A DNA stretch of 64,000 nt from contig NW_027018102.1 of assembly GCF_032854445.1 (NCBI RefSeq), positions 17,795 to 81,794 of the forward strand, given 5' to 3'. Of the stretch, positions 23,642 to 37,449 are shown piece by piece (the first letter of the stretch is position 1; each line of letters begins with the position of its first letter). The notes beneath the pieces are model-generated. The model ran no database searches. It saw only the letters and a program-made list of their open reading frames with translations, and was not told where the DNA came from. The position numbers and the translations under genes were made by a program. The DNA is from Liolophura sinensis (taxonomy: Eukaryota > Mollusca > Polyplacophora > Chitonida > Chitonidae).

Positions 23642-25945
23642 GATTTCTCGTCACAAAATACGTCGGATTAGCCTCTTACCAGCAGCATTGGAACAGTTTT
23701 TCTACTTTTGGATTTTTGCCTGGTCTTTTTGCGAATTGAAATCGGGTACATTAGCTATGTACAATCGCGACTGGTCATTACTATATTCAACTTTTCATTA
23801 TAAGTTATGTGCCCTTCGGTAGCCCAGACGACGTCAAATCTTTGGGCCAAGCCCATTTAACTCACCCAGCAAATGTCTTACTTCTAAGTCGAAGACAAAC
23901 TCAATGTCTTTATCTACATGTAGAAAAACCACACCATTTGTATATAAAAAAAACAAAAGGTACTTGATACAATCCGCTGTAAAAAGTACAATTGAACACT
24001 GACCCACATCAATAAGGTGCCAAAGGATGCGCAATTGGGCCAGGCATCTCCAGCTGTTGAAAAAATGCAAATTTCCTTGGTTTCCATGGAGTAAGAGCCG
24101 TTGCTGGGCACGTGATCTTGACATCATTGATTATTCATTTGTGGCTACAGCCAAAAGTATTGGTCGGAGAGCAACGCGGTTTGCACCATTCGATTTCTCG
24201 TCACAAAATACGTCGGATTAGCCTCTTACCAGCAGCATTGGAACAGTTTTTCTACTTTTGGATTTTTGCCTGGTCTTTTTGCGAATTGAAATCGGCTACA
24301 TTAACTATGTACACTCGCGACTGGTCATTACTATATTCAACTTTTCATTATAAGTTATGTGCCCTTCGGTAGCCCAGACGACGTCAAATCTTTGGGCCAA
24401 GCCCATTTAACTCACCCAACAAATGTCTTACTTCTAAATCGAAGACAAACTCAATGTCTTTATCTACATGTAGAAAAACCACACCATTTGTATATAAAAA
24501 AAACAAAAGGTACTTGATACAATCCGCTGTAAAAAGTACAATTGAACACTGACCCACATCAATAAGGTGCCAAAGGATGCGCAATTGGGCCAGGCATCTC
24601 CAGCTGTTGAAAAATTGCAAATTTCCTTGGTTTCCATGGAGTAAGAGCCGTTGCTGGGCACGTGATCTTGACATCATTGATTATTCATTTGTGGCTACAG
24701 CCAAAAGTATTGGTCGGAGAGCAACGCGGTTTGCACCATTCGATTTCTCGTCACAAAATACGTCGGATTAGCCTCTTACCAGCAGCATTGGAACAGTTTT
24801 TCTACTTTTGGATTTTTGCCTGGTCTTTTTGCGAATTGAAATCGGGTACATTAGCTATGTACAATCGCGACTGGTCATTACTATATTCAACTTTTCATTA
24901 TAAGTTATGTGCCCTTCGGTAGCCCAGACGACGTCAAATCTTTGGGCCAAGCCCATTTAACTCACCCAGCAAATGTCTTACTTCTAAGTCGAAGACAAAC
25001 TCAATGTCTTTATCTACATGTAGAAAAACCACACCATTTGTATATAAAAAAAACAAAAGGTACTTGATACAATCCGCTGTAAAAAGTACAATTGAACACT
25101 GACCCACATCAATAAGGTGCCAAAGGATGCGCAATTGGGCCAGGCATCTCCAGCTGTTGAAAAAATGCAAATTTCCTTGGTTTCCATGGAGTAAGAGCCG
25201 TTGCTGGGCACGTGATCTTGACATCATTGATTATTCATTTGTGGCTACAGCCAAAAGTATTGGTCGGAGAGCAACGCGGTTTGCACCATTCGATTTCTCG
25301 TCACAAAATACGTCGGATTAGCCTCTTACCAGCAGCATTGGAACAGTTTTTCTACTTTTGGATTTTTGCCTGGTCTTTTTGCGAATTGAAATCGGCTACA
25401 TTAACTATGTACACTCGCGACTGGTCATTACTATATTCAACTTTTCATTATAAGTTATGTGCCCTTCGGTAGCCCAGACGACGTCAAATCTTTGGGCCAA
25501 GCCCATTTAACTCACCCAACAAATGTCTTACTTCTAAATCGAAGACAAACTCAATGTCTTTATCTACATGTAGAAAAACCACACCATTTGTATATAAAAA
25601 AAACAAAAGGTACTTGATACAATCCGCTGTAAAAAGTACAATTGAACACTGACCCACATCAATAAGGTGCCAAAGGATGCGCAATTGGGCCAGGCATCTC
25701 CAGCTGTTGAAAAATTGCAAATTTCCTTGGTTTCCATGGAGTAAGAGCCGTTGCTGGGCACGTGATCTTGACATCATTGATTATTCATTTGTGGCTACAG
25801 CCAAAAGTATTGGTCGGAGAGCAACGCGGTTTGCACCATTCGATTTCTCGTCACAAAATACGTCGGATTAGCCTCTTACCAGCAGCATTGGAACAGTTTT
25901 TCTACTTTTGGATTTTTGCCTGGTCTTTTTGCGAATTGAAATCGG
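23640..25945. repeat. Recent two-monomer (1100-bp) tandem duplication
   Basis: Bases 23640-24845 and 24740-25945 appear identical at a shift of exactly 1100 bp. Shared rare variants are gaaaaaatgc (24058/25158), gtacactcgcg (24309/25409), ctaaatcgaag (24434/25534) and gggtacattagc at both left ends. The match ends where gggtaca is replaced by ggccaca near 25945. No mismatch was seen by eye. Confidence 0.8.
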
Positions 25946-25949
25946 CCAC

Positions 25950-28900
25950 ATTAACTATGTACAATCGCGACTGGTCATTACTATATTCAACTTTTCATTA
26001 TAAGTTATGTGCCCTTCGGTAGCCCAGACGACGTCAAATCTTTGGGCCAAGCCCATTTAACTCACCCAGCAAATGTCTTACTTCTAAGTCGAAGACAAAC
26101 TCAATGTCTTTATCTACATGTAGAAAAACCACACCATTTGTATATAAAAAAAACACAAGGTACTTGATACAATCCGCTGTAAAAAGTACAATTGAACACT
26201 GACCCACATCAATAAGGTGCCAAAGGATGCGCAATTGGGCCAGGCATCTCCAGCTGTTGAAAAATTGCAAATTTCCTTGGTTTCCATGGAGTAAGAGCCG
26301 TTGCTGGGCACGTGATCTTGACATCATTGATTATTCATTTGTGGCTACAGCCAAAAGTATTGGTCGGAGAGCAACGCGGTTTGCACCATTCGATTTCTCG
26401 TCACAAAATACGTCGGATTAGCCTCTTACCAGCAGCATTGGAACAGTTTTTCTACTTTTGGATTTTTGCCTGGTCTTTTTGCGAATTGAAATCGGGTACA
26501 TTAGCTATGTACAATCGCGACTGGTCATTACTATATTCAATTTTTCATTATAAGTTATGTGCCCTTCGGTAGCCCAGACGACGTCAAATCTTTGGGCCAA
26601 GCCCATTTAACTCACCCAGCAAATGTCTTACTTCTAAGTCGAAGACAAACTCAATGTCTTTATCTACATGTAGAAAAACCACACCATTTGTATATAAAAA
26701 AAACAAAAGGTACTTGATACAATCCGCTGTAAAAAGTACAATTGAACACTGACCCACATCAATAAGGTGCCAAAGGATGCGCAATTGGGCCAGGCATCTC
26801 CAGCTGTTGAAAAATTGCAAATTTTCTTGGTTTCCATGGAGTAAGAGCCGTTGCTGGGCACGTGATCTTGACATCATTGATTATTCATTTGTGGCTACAG
26901 CCAAAAGTATTGGTCGGAGAGCAACGCGGTTTGCACCATTCGATTTCTCGTCACAAAATACGTCGGATTAGCCTCTTACCAGCAGCATTGGAACAGTTTT
27001 TCCACTTTTGGATTTTTGCCTGGTCTTTTTGCTAATTGAAATCGGCTACATTAACTATGTACAATCGCGACTGGTCATTACTATATTCAACTTTTCATTA
27101 TAAGTTATGTGCCCTTCGGTAGCCCAGACGACGTCAAATCTTTGGGCCAAGCCCATTTAACTCACCCAACAAATGTCTTACTTCTAAGTCGAAGACAAAC
27201 TCAATGTCTTTATCTACATGTAGAAAAACCACACCATTTGTATATAAAAAAAACAAAAGGTACTTGATACAATCCGCTGTAAAAAGTACAATTGAACACT
27301 GACCCACATCAATAAGGTGCCAAAGGATGCGCAATTGGGCCAGGCATCTCCAGCTGTTGAAAAATTGCAAATTTCCTTGGTTTCCATGGAGTAAGAGCCG
27401 TTGCTGGGCACGTGATCTTGACATCATTGATTATTCATTTGTGGCTACAGCCAAAAGTATTGGTCGGAGAGCAACGCGGTTTGCACCATTCGATTTCTCG
27501 TCACAAAATACGTCGGATTAGCCTCTTACCAGCAGCATTGGAACAGTTTTTCCACTTTTGGATTTTTGCCTGGTCATTTTGCTAATTGAAATCGGCTACA
27601 TTAACTATGTACAATCGCGACTGGTCATTACTATATTCAACATTTCATTATAAGTTATGTGCCCTTCGGTAGCCCAGACGACGTCAAATCTTTGGGCCAA
27701 GCCCATTTAACTCACCCAGCAAATGTCTTACTTCTAAGACGAAGACAAACTCAATGTCTTTATCTACATGTAGAAAAACCACACCATTTGTATATAAAAA
27801 AAACACAAGGTACTTGATACAATCCGCTGTAAAAAGTACAATTGAACACTGACCCACATCAATAAGGTGCCAAAGGATGCGCAATTGGGCCAGGCATCTC
27901 CAGCTGTTGAAAAATTGCAAATTTCCTTGGTTTCCATGGAGTAAGAGCCGTTGCTGGGCACGTGATCTTGACATCATTGATTATTCATTTGTGGCTACAG
28001 CCAAAAGTATTGGTCGGAGAGCAACGCGGTTTGCTCCATTTGATTTCTCGTCACAAAATACGTCGGATTAGCCTCTCACCAGCAGCATTGGAACAGTTTT
28101 TCTACTTTTCGATTTTTGCCTGGTCTTTTTGCTAATTGAAATCGGCTACATTAACTATGTACACTCGCGACTGGTCATTACTATATTCAACTTTTCATTA
28201 TAAGTTATGTGCCCTTCGGTAGCCCAGACGACGTCAAATCTTTGGGCCAAGCCCATTTAACTCACCCAACAAATGTCTTACTTCTAAATCGAAGACAAAC
28301 TCAATGTCTTTATCTACATGTAGAAAAACCACACCATTTGTATATAAAAAAAACAAAAGGTACTTGATACAATCCGCTGTAAAAAGTACAATTGAACACT
28401 GACCCACATCAATAAGGTGCCAAAGGATGCGCAATTGGGCCAGGCATCTCCAGCTGTTGAAAAATTGCAAATTTCCTTGGTTTCCATGGAGTAAGAGCCG
28501 TTGCTGGGCACGTGATCTTGACATCATTGATTATTCATTTGTGGCTACAGCCAAAAGTATTGGTCGGAGAGCAACGCGGTTTGCACCATTCGATTTCTCG
28601 TCACAAAATACGTCGGATTAGCCTCTTACCAGCAGCATTGGAACAGTTTTTCTACTTTTGGATTTTTGCCTGGTCTTTTTGCGAATTGAAATCGGCCACA
28701 TTAACTATGTACAATCGCGACTGGTCATTACTATATTCAACTTTTCATTATAAGTTATGTGCCCTTCGGTAGCCCAGACGACGTCAAATCTTTGGGCCAA
28801 GCCCATTTAACTCACCCAACAAATGTCTTACTTCTAAGTCGAAGACAAACTCAATGTCTTTATCTACATGTAGAAAAACCGCACCATTTGTATATAAAAA

Positions 28901-29205
28901 AAACAAAAGGTACTTGATACAATCCGCTGTAAAAAGTACAATTGAACACTGACCCACATCAATAAGGTGCCAAAGGATGCGCAATTGGGCCAGGCATCTC
29001 CAGCTGTTGAAAAATTGCAAATTTCCTTGGTTTCCATGGAGTAAGAGCCGTTGCTGGGCACGTGATCTTGACATCATTGATTATTCATTTGTGGCTACAG
29101 CCAAAAGTATTGGTCGGAGAGCAACGCGGTTTGCACCATTCGATTTCTCGTCACAAAATACGTCGGATTAGCCTCTTACCAGCAGCATTGGAACAGTTTT
29201 TCCAC
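25950..29205. repeat. Recurrent six-monomer block, copy A (units 48-53)
   Basis: Ordered rare variants: gggtacattagc with caatttttca, attttcttgg (26821), cattttgc with aagacgaag (27736), ctccatttgat with ctcaccag and cttttcgat (28034-28109), gtacactcgcg, ctaaatcgaag (28284), ggccaca, accgcacc (28878). The same series recurs near 58968-62220 at a shift of 33,017-33,018 bp (60 monomers). Its last five units recur near 37450-40200 (20 monomers). Confidence 0.75.
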
Positions 29206-29370
29206 TTTTGGATTTTTGCCTGGTCTTTTTGCTAATTGAAATCGGCTGCATTAACTATGTACAATCGCGACTGGTCATTACTATATTCAACTTTTCATTA
29301 TAAGTTATGTGCCCTTCGGTAGCCCAGACGACGTCAAATCTTTGGGCCAAGCCCATTTAACTCACCCAGC

Positions 29371-32300
29371 AAAATGTCTTACTTCTAAGGTCGAAGACAA
29401 ACTCAATGTCTTTATCTACATGTAGAAAAACCACACCATCTGTATATAAAAAAAACACAAGGTACTTGATACAATCCGCTGGAAAAAGTACAATTGAACA
29501 CTGACCCACATCAATAAAGTGCCAAAGGATGCGCAAATTGGGCCAGGCATCTCCAGCTGTTGAAAATTGCAAATTCCTTGGTTTCCATGGAGTAAGAGCC
29601 GTTGCTGGGCACGTGATCTTGACATCATTGATTATTCATTTGTGGCTACAGCCAAAAGTATTGGTCGGAGAGCAACGCGGTTTGCACCATTCGATTTCGC
29701 GTCACAAAATACGTCGGATTAGCCTCTTACCAGCAGCATTGGAACAGTTTTCCACTTTTGGATTTTTGCCTGGTCTTTTTGCTAATTGAATCGGCTGCAT
29801 TAACTATGTACAATCGCGACCTGGTCATTACTATATTCAACTTTTCATTATAAGTTATGTGCCCTTTGGTAGCCCAGACGACGTCAAATCTTTGGGCCAA
29901 GCCCATTTAACTCACCCAGCAAATGTCTTACTTCTAAGTCGAAGACAAACTCAATGTCTTTATCTACATGTAGAAAAACCACACCATCTGTATATAAAAA
30001 AAACACAAGGTACTTGATACAATCCGCTGGAAAAAGTACAATTGAACACTGACCCACATCAATAAGGTGCCAAAGGATGCGCAATTGGGCCAGCATCTCC
30101 AGCTGTTGAAAAATTGCAAATTTCCTTGGTTTCCATGGAGTAAGAGCCGTTGCTGGGCACGTGATCTTGACATCATTGATTATTCATTTGTGGCTACAGC
30201 CAAAAGTATTGGTCGGAGAGCAACGCGGTTTGCACCATTCGATTTCTCGTCACAAAATACGTCGGATTAGCCTCTTACCAGCAGCATTGGAACAGTTTTT
30301 TCTACTTTTGGATTTTTGCCTGGTCTTTTTGCGAATTGAAATCGGGTACATTAGCTATGTACAATCGCGACTGGTCATTACTATATTCAATTTTTCATTA
30401 TAAGTTATGTGCCCTTCGGTAGCCCAGACGACGTCAAATCTTGGGCCAAGCCCATTTAACTCACCCAGCAAATGTTCTTACTTCTAAGTCGAAGACAAAC
30501 TCAATGTCTTTATCTACATGTAGAAAAACCACACCATTTGTATATAAAAAAAACAAAAGGTACTTGATACAATCCGCTGTAAAAAGTACAATTGAACACT
30601 GACCCACATCAATAAGGTGCCAAAGGATGCGCAATTGGGCCAGGCATCTCCAGCTGTTGAAAAATTGCAAATTTCCTTGGTTTCCATGGAGTAAGAGCCG
30701 TTGCTGGGCACGTGATCTTGACATCATTGATTATTCATTTGTGGCTACAGCAAAGTATTGGTCGGAGAGCAACGCGGTTTGCACCATTCGATTTCTCGTC
30801 ACAAAATACGTCGGATTAGCCTCTTACCAGCAGCATTGGAACAGTTTTTCTACTTTTGGATTTTTGCCTGGTCTTTTTGCGAATTGAAATCGGGTACATT
30901 AGCTATGTACAATCGCGACTGGTCATTACTATATTCAATTTTTCATTATAAGTTATGTGCCCTTCGGTAGCCCAGACGACGTCAAATCTTTGGGCCAAGC
31001 CCATTTAACTCACCCAGCAAATGTCTTACTTCTAAGTCGAAGACAAACTCAATGTCTTTATCTACATGTAGAAAAACGCACCATTTGTTTATAATAAAAA
31101 AACAAAAGGTACTTGATACAATCCGCTGTAAAAAGTACAATTGAACACTGACCCCACATCAATAAGGTGCCAAAGGATGCGCAATTGGGCCCAGGCATCT
31201 CCAGCTGTTGAAAAATTGCAAATTTCCTTGGTTTCCATGGAGTAAGAGCCGTTGCTGGGCACGTGATCTTGACATCATTGATTATTCATTTGTGGCTACA
31301 GCCAAAAGTATTGGTCGGAGAGCAACGCGGTTTGCAACCATTCGATTTCTCGTCACAAAATACGTCGGATTAGCCTCTTACCAGCAGCATTGGAACAGTT
31401 TTTCCACTTTTGGATTTTTGCCTGGTCTTTTTGCGAATTGAAATCGGCTACATTAACTATGTACAATCGCGAACTGGTCATTACTATATTCAACTTTTCA
31501 TTATAAGTTATGTGCCCTTCGGTAGCCCAGACGACGTCAAATCTTTTGGGCCAAGCCCATTTAACTCACCCAGCAAATGTCTTACTTCTAAGTCGAAGAC
31601 AAACTCAATGTCTTTATCTACATGTAGAAAAACACACCATTTGTATATAAAAAAAACAAAAGGTACTTGATACAATCCGCTGTAAAAAGTACAATTGAAC
31701 ACTGACCCACATCAATAAGGTGCCAAAGGATGCGCAATTGGGCCCAGGCATCTCCAGCTGTTGAAAAATTGCAAATTTCCTTGGTTTCCATGGAGTAAGA
31801 GCCGTTGCTGGGCACGTGATCTTGACATCATTGATTATTCATTTGTGGCTACAGCCAAAAGTATTGGTCGGAGAGCAACGCGGTTTGCACCATTCGATTT
31901 CTCGTCACAAAATACGTCGGATTAGCCTCTTACCAGCAGCATTGGAACAGTTTTTCTACTTTTGGATTTTTGCCTGGTCTTTTGCGAATTGAAATCGGCT
32001 ACATTAACTATGTACAATCGCGACTGGTCATTACTATATTCAACTTTTCATTATAAGTTATGTGCCCTTCGGTAGCCCAGACGACGTCAAATCTTTGGCC
32101 AAGCCCATTTAAACTCACCCAGCAAATGTCTTACTTCTAAGTCGAAGACAAACTCAATGTCTTTATCTACATGTAGAAAAACCACACCATTTGTATATAA
32201 AAAAAACAAAAGGTACTTGATACAATCCGCTGTAAAAGTACAATTGAACACTGACCCACATCAATAAGGTGCCAAAGGATGCGCAATTGGGCCAGGGCAT

Positions 32301-34910
32301 CTCCAGCTGTTGAAAAATTGCAAATTTCCTTGGTTTCCATGGAGTAAGAGCCGTTGCTGGGCACGTGATCTTGACATCATTGATTATTCATTTGTGGCTA
32401 CAGCCAAAAGTATTGGTCGGAGAGCAACGCGGTTTGCACCATTCGATTTCTCGTCACAAAATACGTCGGATTAGCCTCTTACCAGCAGCATTGGAAACAG
32501 TTTTTCCACTTTTGGATTTTTGCCTGGTCTTTTTGCTAATTGAATCGGCTGCATTAACTATGTACAATCGCGACTGGTCATTACTATATTCAACTTTCTT
32601 TATAAGTTATGTGCCCTTCGGTAGCCCAGACGACGTCAAATCTTTGGGCCAAGCCCATTTAACTCACCCAACAAATGTCTTACTTCTAAATCGAAGACAA
32701 ACTCAATGTCTTTATCTACATGTAGATAAACCACACCATTTGCATGTAAAAAAAAACAAAAGGTACTTGATACAATCCGCTGTAAAAAGTACAATTGAAC
32801 ACTGACCCACATCAATAAGGTGCCAAAGGATGCGCAATTGGGCAGGCATCTCCAGCTGTTGAAAAATTGCAAATTTCCTTGGTTTTCCATGGAGTAAGAG
32901 CCGTTGCTGGGCACGTGATCTTGACATCATTGATTATTCCATTTGTGGCTACAGCCAAAAGTATTGGTCGGAGAGCAACGCGGTTTGCACCATTCGATTT
33001 CTCGTCACAAAATACGTCGGATTAGCCTCTTACCAGCAGCATTGGAACAGTTTGTTTCTACTTTTGGATTTTTGCCTGGTCTTTTTGCGAATTGAAATCG
33101 GCCACATTAACTATGTACAATCGCGACTGGTCATTACTATATTCAACTTTTCATTATAAGTTATGTGCCCTTCGGTAGCCCAGACGACGTCAAATCTTTG
33201 GGCCAAGCCCATTTAACTCACCCAACAAATGTCTTACTTCTAAGTCGAAGACAAACTCAATGTCTTTATTACATGTAGAAAAACCGCACCATTTGTATAT
33301 AAAAAAAACAAAAGGTACTTGATACAATCCGCTGTAAAAAGTACAATTGAACACTGACCCACATCAATAAGGTGCCAAAGGTATGCGCAATTGGGCCAGG
33401 CATCTCCAGCTGTTGAAAAATTGCAAATTTCCTTGGTTTCCATGGAGTAAGAGCCGTTGCTGGGCACGTGATCTTGACATCATTGATTATCATTTGTGGC
33501 TACAGCCAAAAGTATTGGTCGGAGAGCAACGCGGTTTGCACCATTCGATTTCTCGTCACAAATACGTCGGATTAGCCTCTTACCAGCAGCATTGGAACAG
33601 TTTTTCTACTTTTGGATTTTTGCCTGGTCTTTTTGCGAATTGAAATCGGCTACATTAACTATGTACAATCGCGACTGGTCATTACTATATTCAACTTTTC
33701 ATTATAAGTTATGTGCCCTTCGGTAGCCCAGACGACGTCAAATCTTTGGGCCAAGCCCATTTAACTCACCCAGCAAATGTCTTACTTCTAAGTCGAAGAC
33801 AAACTCAATGTCTTTATCTACATGTAGAAAAACCACACCATTTGTATATTAAAAAAACAAAAGGTACTTGATACAATCCGCTGTAAAAAGTACAATTGAA
33901 CACTGACCCACATCAATAAGGTGCCAAAGGATGCGCAATTGGGCCAGGCATCTCCAGCTGTTGAAAAATTGCAAATTTCCTTGGTTTCCATGGAGTAAGA
34001 GCCGTTGCTGGGCACGTGATCTTGACATCATTGATTATTCATTTGTGGCTACAGCCAAAAGTATTGGTCGGAGAGCAACGCGGTTTGCACCATTCGATTT
34101 CTCGTCACAAAATACGTCGGATTAGCCTCTTACCAGCAGCATTGGAACAGTTTTTCCACTTTTGGATTTTTGCCTGGTCTTTTGCTAATTGAAATCGGCT
34201 GCATTAACTATGTACAATCGCGACTGGTCATTACTATATTCAACTTTTCATTATAAGTTATGTGCCCTTCGGTAGCCCAGACGACGTCAAATCTTTGGGC
34301 CAAGCCCATTTAACTCACCCAACAAATGTCTTACTTCTAAGTCGAAGACAAACTCAATGTCTTTATCTACATGTAGAAAAACCCCACCATTTGTATGTAA
34401 AAAAAACAAAAGGTACTTGATACAATCCGCTGTAAAAGAAACAATTGAACACTGACCCACATCAATAAGGTGCCAAAGGATGCGCAATTGGGCCAGGCAT
34501 CTCCAGCTGTTGAAAAATTGCAAATTTCCTTGGTTTCCATGGAGTAAGAGCCGTTGCTGGGCACGTGATCTTGACATCATTGATTATTCATTGTGGCTAC
34601 AGCCAAAAGTATTGGTCGGAGAGCAACGCGGTTTGCACCATTCGATTTCTCGTCACAAAATACGTCGGATTAGCCTCTTACCAGCAGCATTGGAACAGTT
34701 TTTCTACTTTTGGATTTTTTGCCTGGTCTTTTTGCGAATTGAAATCGGCTACATTAACTATGTACAATCGCGACTGGTCATTACTATATTCAACTTTTCA
34801 TTATAAGTTATGTGCCCTTCGGTAGCCCAGACGACGTCAAATCTTTGGGCCAAGCCCATTTAACTCACCCAGCAAATGTCTTACTTCTAAGTCGAAGACA
34901 AAACTCAATG
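29371..34910. other. Indel-rich zone 1 (satellite monomers with about 40 or more +/-1 changes)
   Basis: Phase markers are at 29884, 30434, 30982, 31537, 32087, 32636, 33190, 33738, 34287 and 34837. The repeat is unchanged in kind, but short indels appear every 100-150 bp, mostly in or beside homopolymers. Examples: extra A in agcaaaatg (29371), missing T in cagttttccac (29748), extra C in gaccccac (31150), extra T in atcttttggg (31543), missing G in tttggcc (32095), extra A in ggaaacag (32494), missing A in cacaaatac (33558). Unit lengths vary from 548 to 555. Substitution variants look normal. Such a sharply bounded change in indel rate is more like uncorrected long-read consensus than biology. 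Confidence 0.8.
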
Positions 34911-36895
34911 TCTTTATCTACATGTAGAAAAACCACACCATTTGTATATAAAAAAAACAAAAGGTACTTGATACAATCCGCTGTAAAAAGTACAATTGAA
35001 CACTGACCCACATCAATAAGGTGCCAAAGGATGCGCAATTGGGCCAGGCATCTCCAGCTGTTGAAAAATTGCAAATTTCCTTGGTTTCCATGGAGTAAGA
35101 GCCGTTGCTGGGCACGTGATCTTGACATCATTGATTATTCATTTGTGGCTACAGCCAAAAGTATTGGTCGGAGAGCAACGCGGTTTGCACCATTCGATTT
35201 CTCGTCACAAAATACGTCGGATTAGCCTCTTACCAGCAGCATTGGAACAGTTTTTCCACTTTTGGATTTTTGCCTGGTCTTTTTGCTAATTGAAATCGGC
35301 TGCATTAACTATGTACAATCGCGACTGGTCATTACTATATTCAACTTTTCATTATAAGTTATGTGCCCTTCGGTAGCCCAGACGACGTCAAATCTTTGGG
35401 CCAAGCCCATTTAACTCACCCAACAAATGTCTTACTTCTAAGTCGAAGACAAACTCAATGTCTTTATCTACATGTAGATAAACCACACCATTTGCATGTA
35501 AAAAAAAAACAAAAGGTACTTGATACAATCCGCTGTAAAAAGTACAATTGAACACTGACCCACATCAATAAGGTGCCAAAGGATGCGCAATTGGGCCAGG
35601 CATCTCCAGCTGTTGAAAAATTGCAAATTTCCTTGGTTTCCATGGAGTAAGAGCCGTTGCTGGGCACGTGATCTTGACATCATTGATTATTCATTTGTGG
35701 CTACAGCCAAAAGTATTGGTCGGAGAGCAACGCGGTTTGCACCATTCGATTTCTCGTCACAAAATACGTCGGATTAGCCTCTTACCAGCAGCATTGGAAC
35801 AGTTTTTCTACTTTTGGATTTTTGCCTGGTCTTTTTGCGAATTGAAATCGGCTACATTAACTATGTACAATCGCGACTGGTCATTACTATATTCAACTTT
35901 TCATTATAAGTTATGTGCCCTTCGGTAGCCCAGACGACGTCAAATCTTTGGGCCAAGCCCATTTAACTCACCCAGCAAATGTCTTACTTCTAAGTCGAAG
36001 ACAAACTCAATGTCTTTATCTACATGTAGAAAAACCACACCATTTGTATATAAAAAAAACACAAGGTACTTGATACAATCCGCTGTAAAAAGTACAATTG
36101 AACACTGACCCACATCAATAAGGTGCCAAAGGATGCGCAATTGGGCCAGGCATCTCCAGCTGTTGAAAAATTGCAAATTTCCTTGGTTTCCATGGAGTAA
36201 GAGCCGTTGCTGGGCACGTGATCTTGACATCATTGATTATTCATTTGTGGCTACAGCCAAAAGTATTGGTCGGAGAGCAACGCGGTTTGCACCATTCGAT
36301 TTCTCGTCACAAAATACGTCGGATTAGCCTCTTACCAGCAGCATTGGAACAGTTTTTCTACTTTTGGATTTTTGCCTGGTCTTTTTGCGAATTGAAATCG
36401 GGTACATTAGCTATGTACAATCGCGACTGGTCATTACTATATTCAATTTTTCATTATAAGTTATGTGCCCTTCGGTAGCCCAGACGACGTCAAATCTTTG
36501 GGCCAAGCCCATTTAACTCACCCAGCAAATGTCTTACTTCTAAGTCGAAGACAAACTCAATGTCTTTATCTACATGTAGAAAAACCACACCATTTGTATA
36601 TAAAAAAAACAAAAGGTACTTGATACAATCCGCTGTAAAAAGTACAATTGAACACTGACCCACATCAATAAGGTGCCAAAGGATGCGCAATTGGGCCAGG
36701 CATCTCCAGCTGTTGAAAAATTGCAAATTTTCTTGGTTTCCATGGAGTAAGAGCCGTTGCTGGGCACGTGATCTTGACATCATTGATTATTCATTTGTGG
36801 CTACAGCCAAAAGTATTGGTCGGAGAGCAACGCGGTTTGCACCATTCGATTTCTCGTCACAAAATACGTCGGATTAGCCTCTTACCAGCAGCATT
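33300..36895. repeat. Recurrent six-monomer block, copy 1 (matches 56413-60010)
   Basis: In order: accccacc with gtatgtaaa (34381), a plain unit, gtagataaacc with gcatgtaaa (35475), an acacaagg unit, gggtacattagc with caatttttca (36399), then attttcttgg (36728). The same order occurs 23,112-23,115 bp (42 monomers) downstream. This copy has extra indels because its left part falls in the indel-rich zone. Confidence 0.7.
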
Positions 36896-37449
36896 GGAAG
36901 AGTATTTCCACTTTTGGATTTTTGCCTGGTCTTTTTGCTAATTGAAATCGGCTGCATTAACTATGTACAATCGCGACTGGTCATTACTATATTCAACTTT
37001 TCATTATAAGTTATGTGCCCTTCGGTAGCCCAGACGACGTCAAATCTTTGGGCCAAGCCCATTTAACTCACCCAGCAAATGTCTTACTTCTAAGTCGAAG
37101 ACAAACTCAATGTCTTTATCTACATGTAGAAAAACCACACCATCTGTATATAAAAAAAACACAAGGTACTTGATACAATCCGCTGGAAAAAGTACAATTG
37201 AACACTGACCCACATCAATAAGGTGCCAAAGGATGCGCAATTGGGCCAGGCATCTCCAGCTGTTGAAAAATTGCAAATTTCCTTGGTTTCCATGGAGTAA
37301 GAGCCGTTGCTGGGCACGTGATCTTGACATCATTGATTATTCATTTGTGGCTACAGCCAAAACTATTGGTCGGAGAGCAACGCGGTTTGCACCATTCGAT
37401 TTCTCGTCACAAAATACGTCGGATTAGCCTCTTACCAGCAGCATTGGAA

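Larger units (their letters stand above)
21062..29370. repeat. Subarray 3: units 38-54
   Basis: Phase markers are at 21097, 21647, 22197, 22747, 23297, 23834, 24384, 24934, 25484, 26034, 26584, 27134, 27684, 28234, 28784 and 29334. Most units here are of the ctac/gcgaattg class. The segment holds two structural mutations (21062-21087 and 23630-23641), a 1.1-kb tandem duplication (23640-25945) and the left copy of a block that recurs near 37-40 and 59-62 kb. Confidence 0.85.

Noticed and set aside
23490-23822. 110-codon + strand ORF
   Set aside because: Created by the private 13-bp net deletion at 23630, which fuses two spurious frames.
32365-32805. Longest + strand ORFs (146 codons here; 154 codons at 44750-45214)
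   Set aside because: They arise because single-base indels in the two error-like zones join frames that are separate in normal units.
29371-34910. Indel burst read as a degenerating, biologically ageing part of the array
   Set aside because: Substitutions do not rise with the indels, edges are sharp and the changes are mainly +/-1 at homopolymers, so consensus error is the better explanation until reads are checked.
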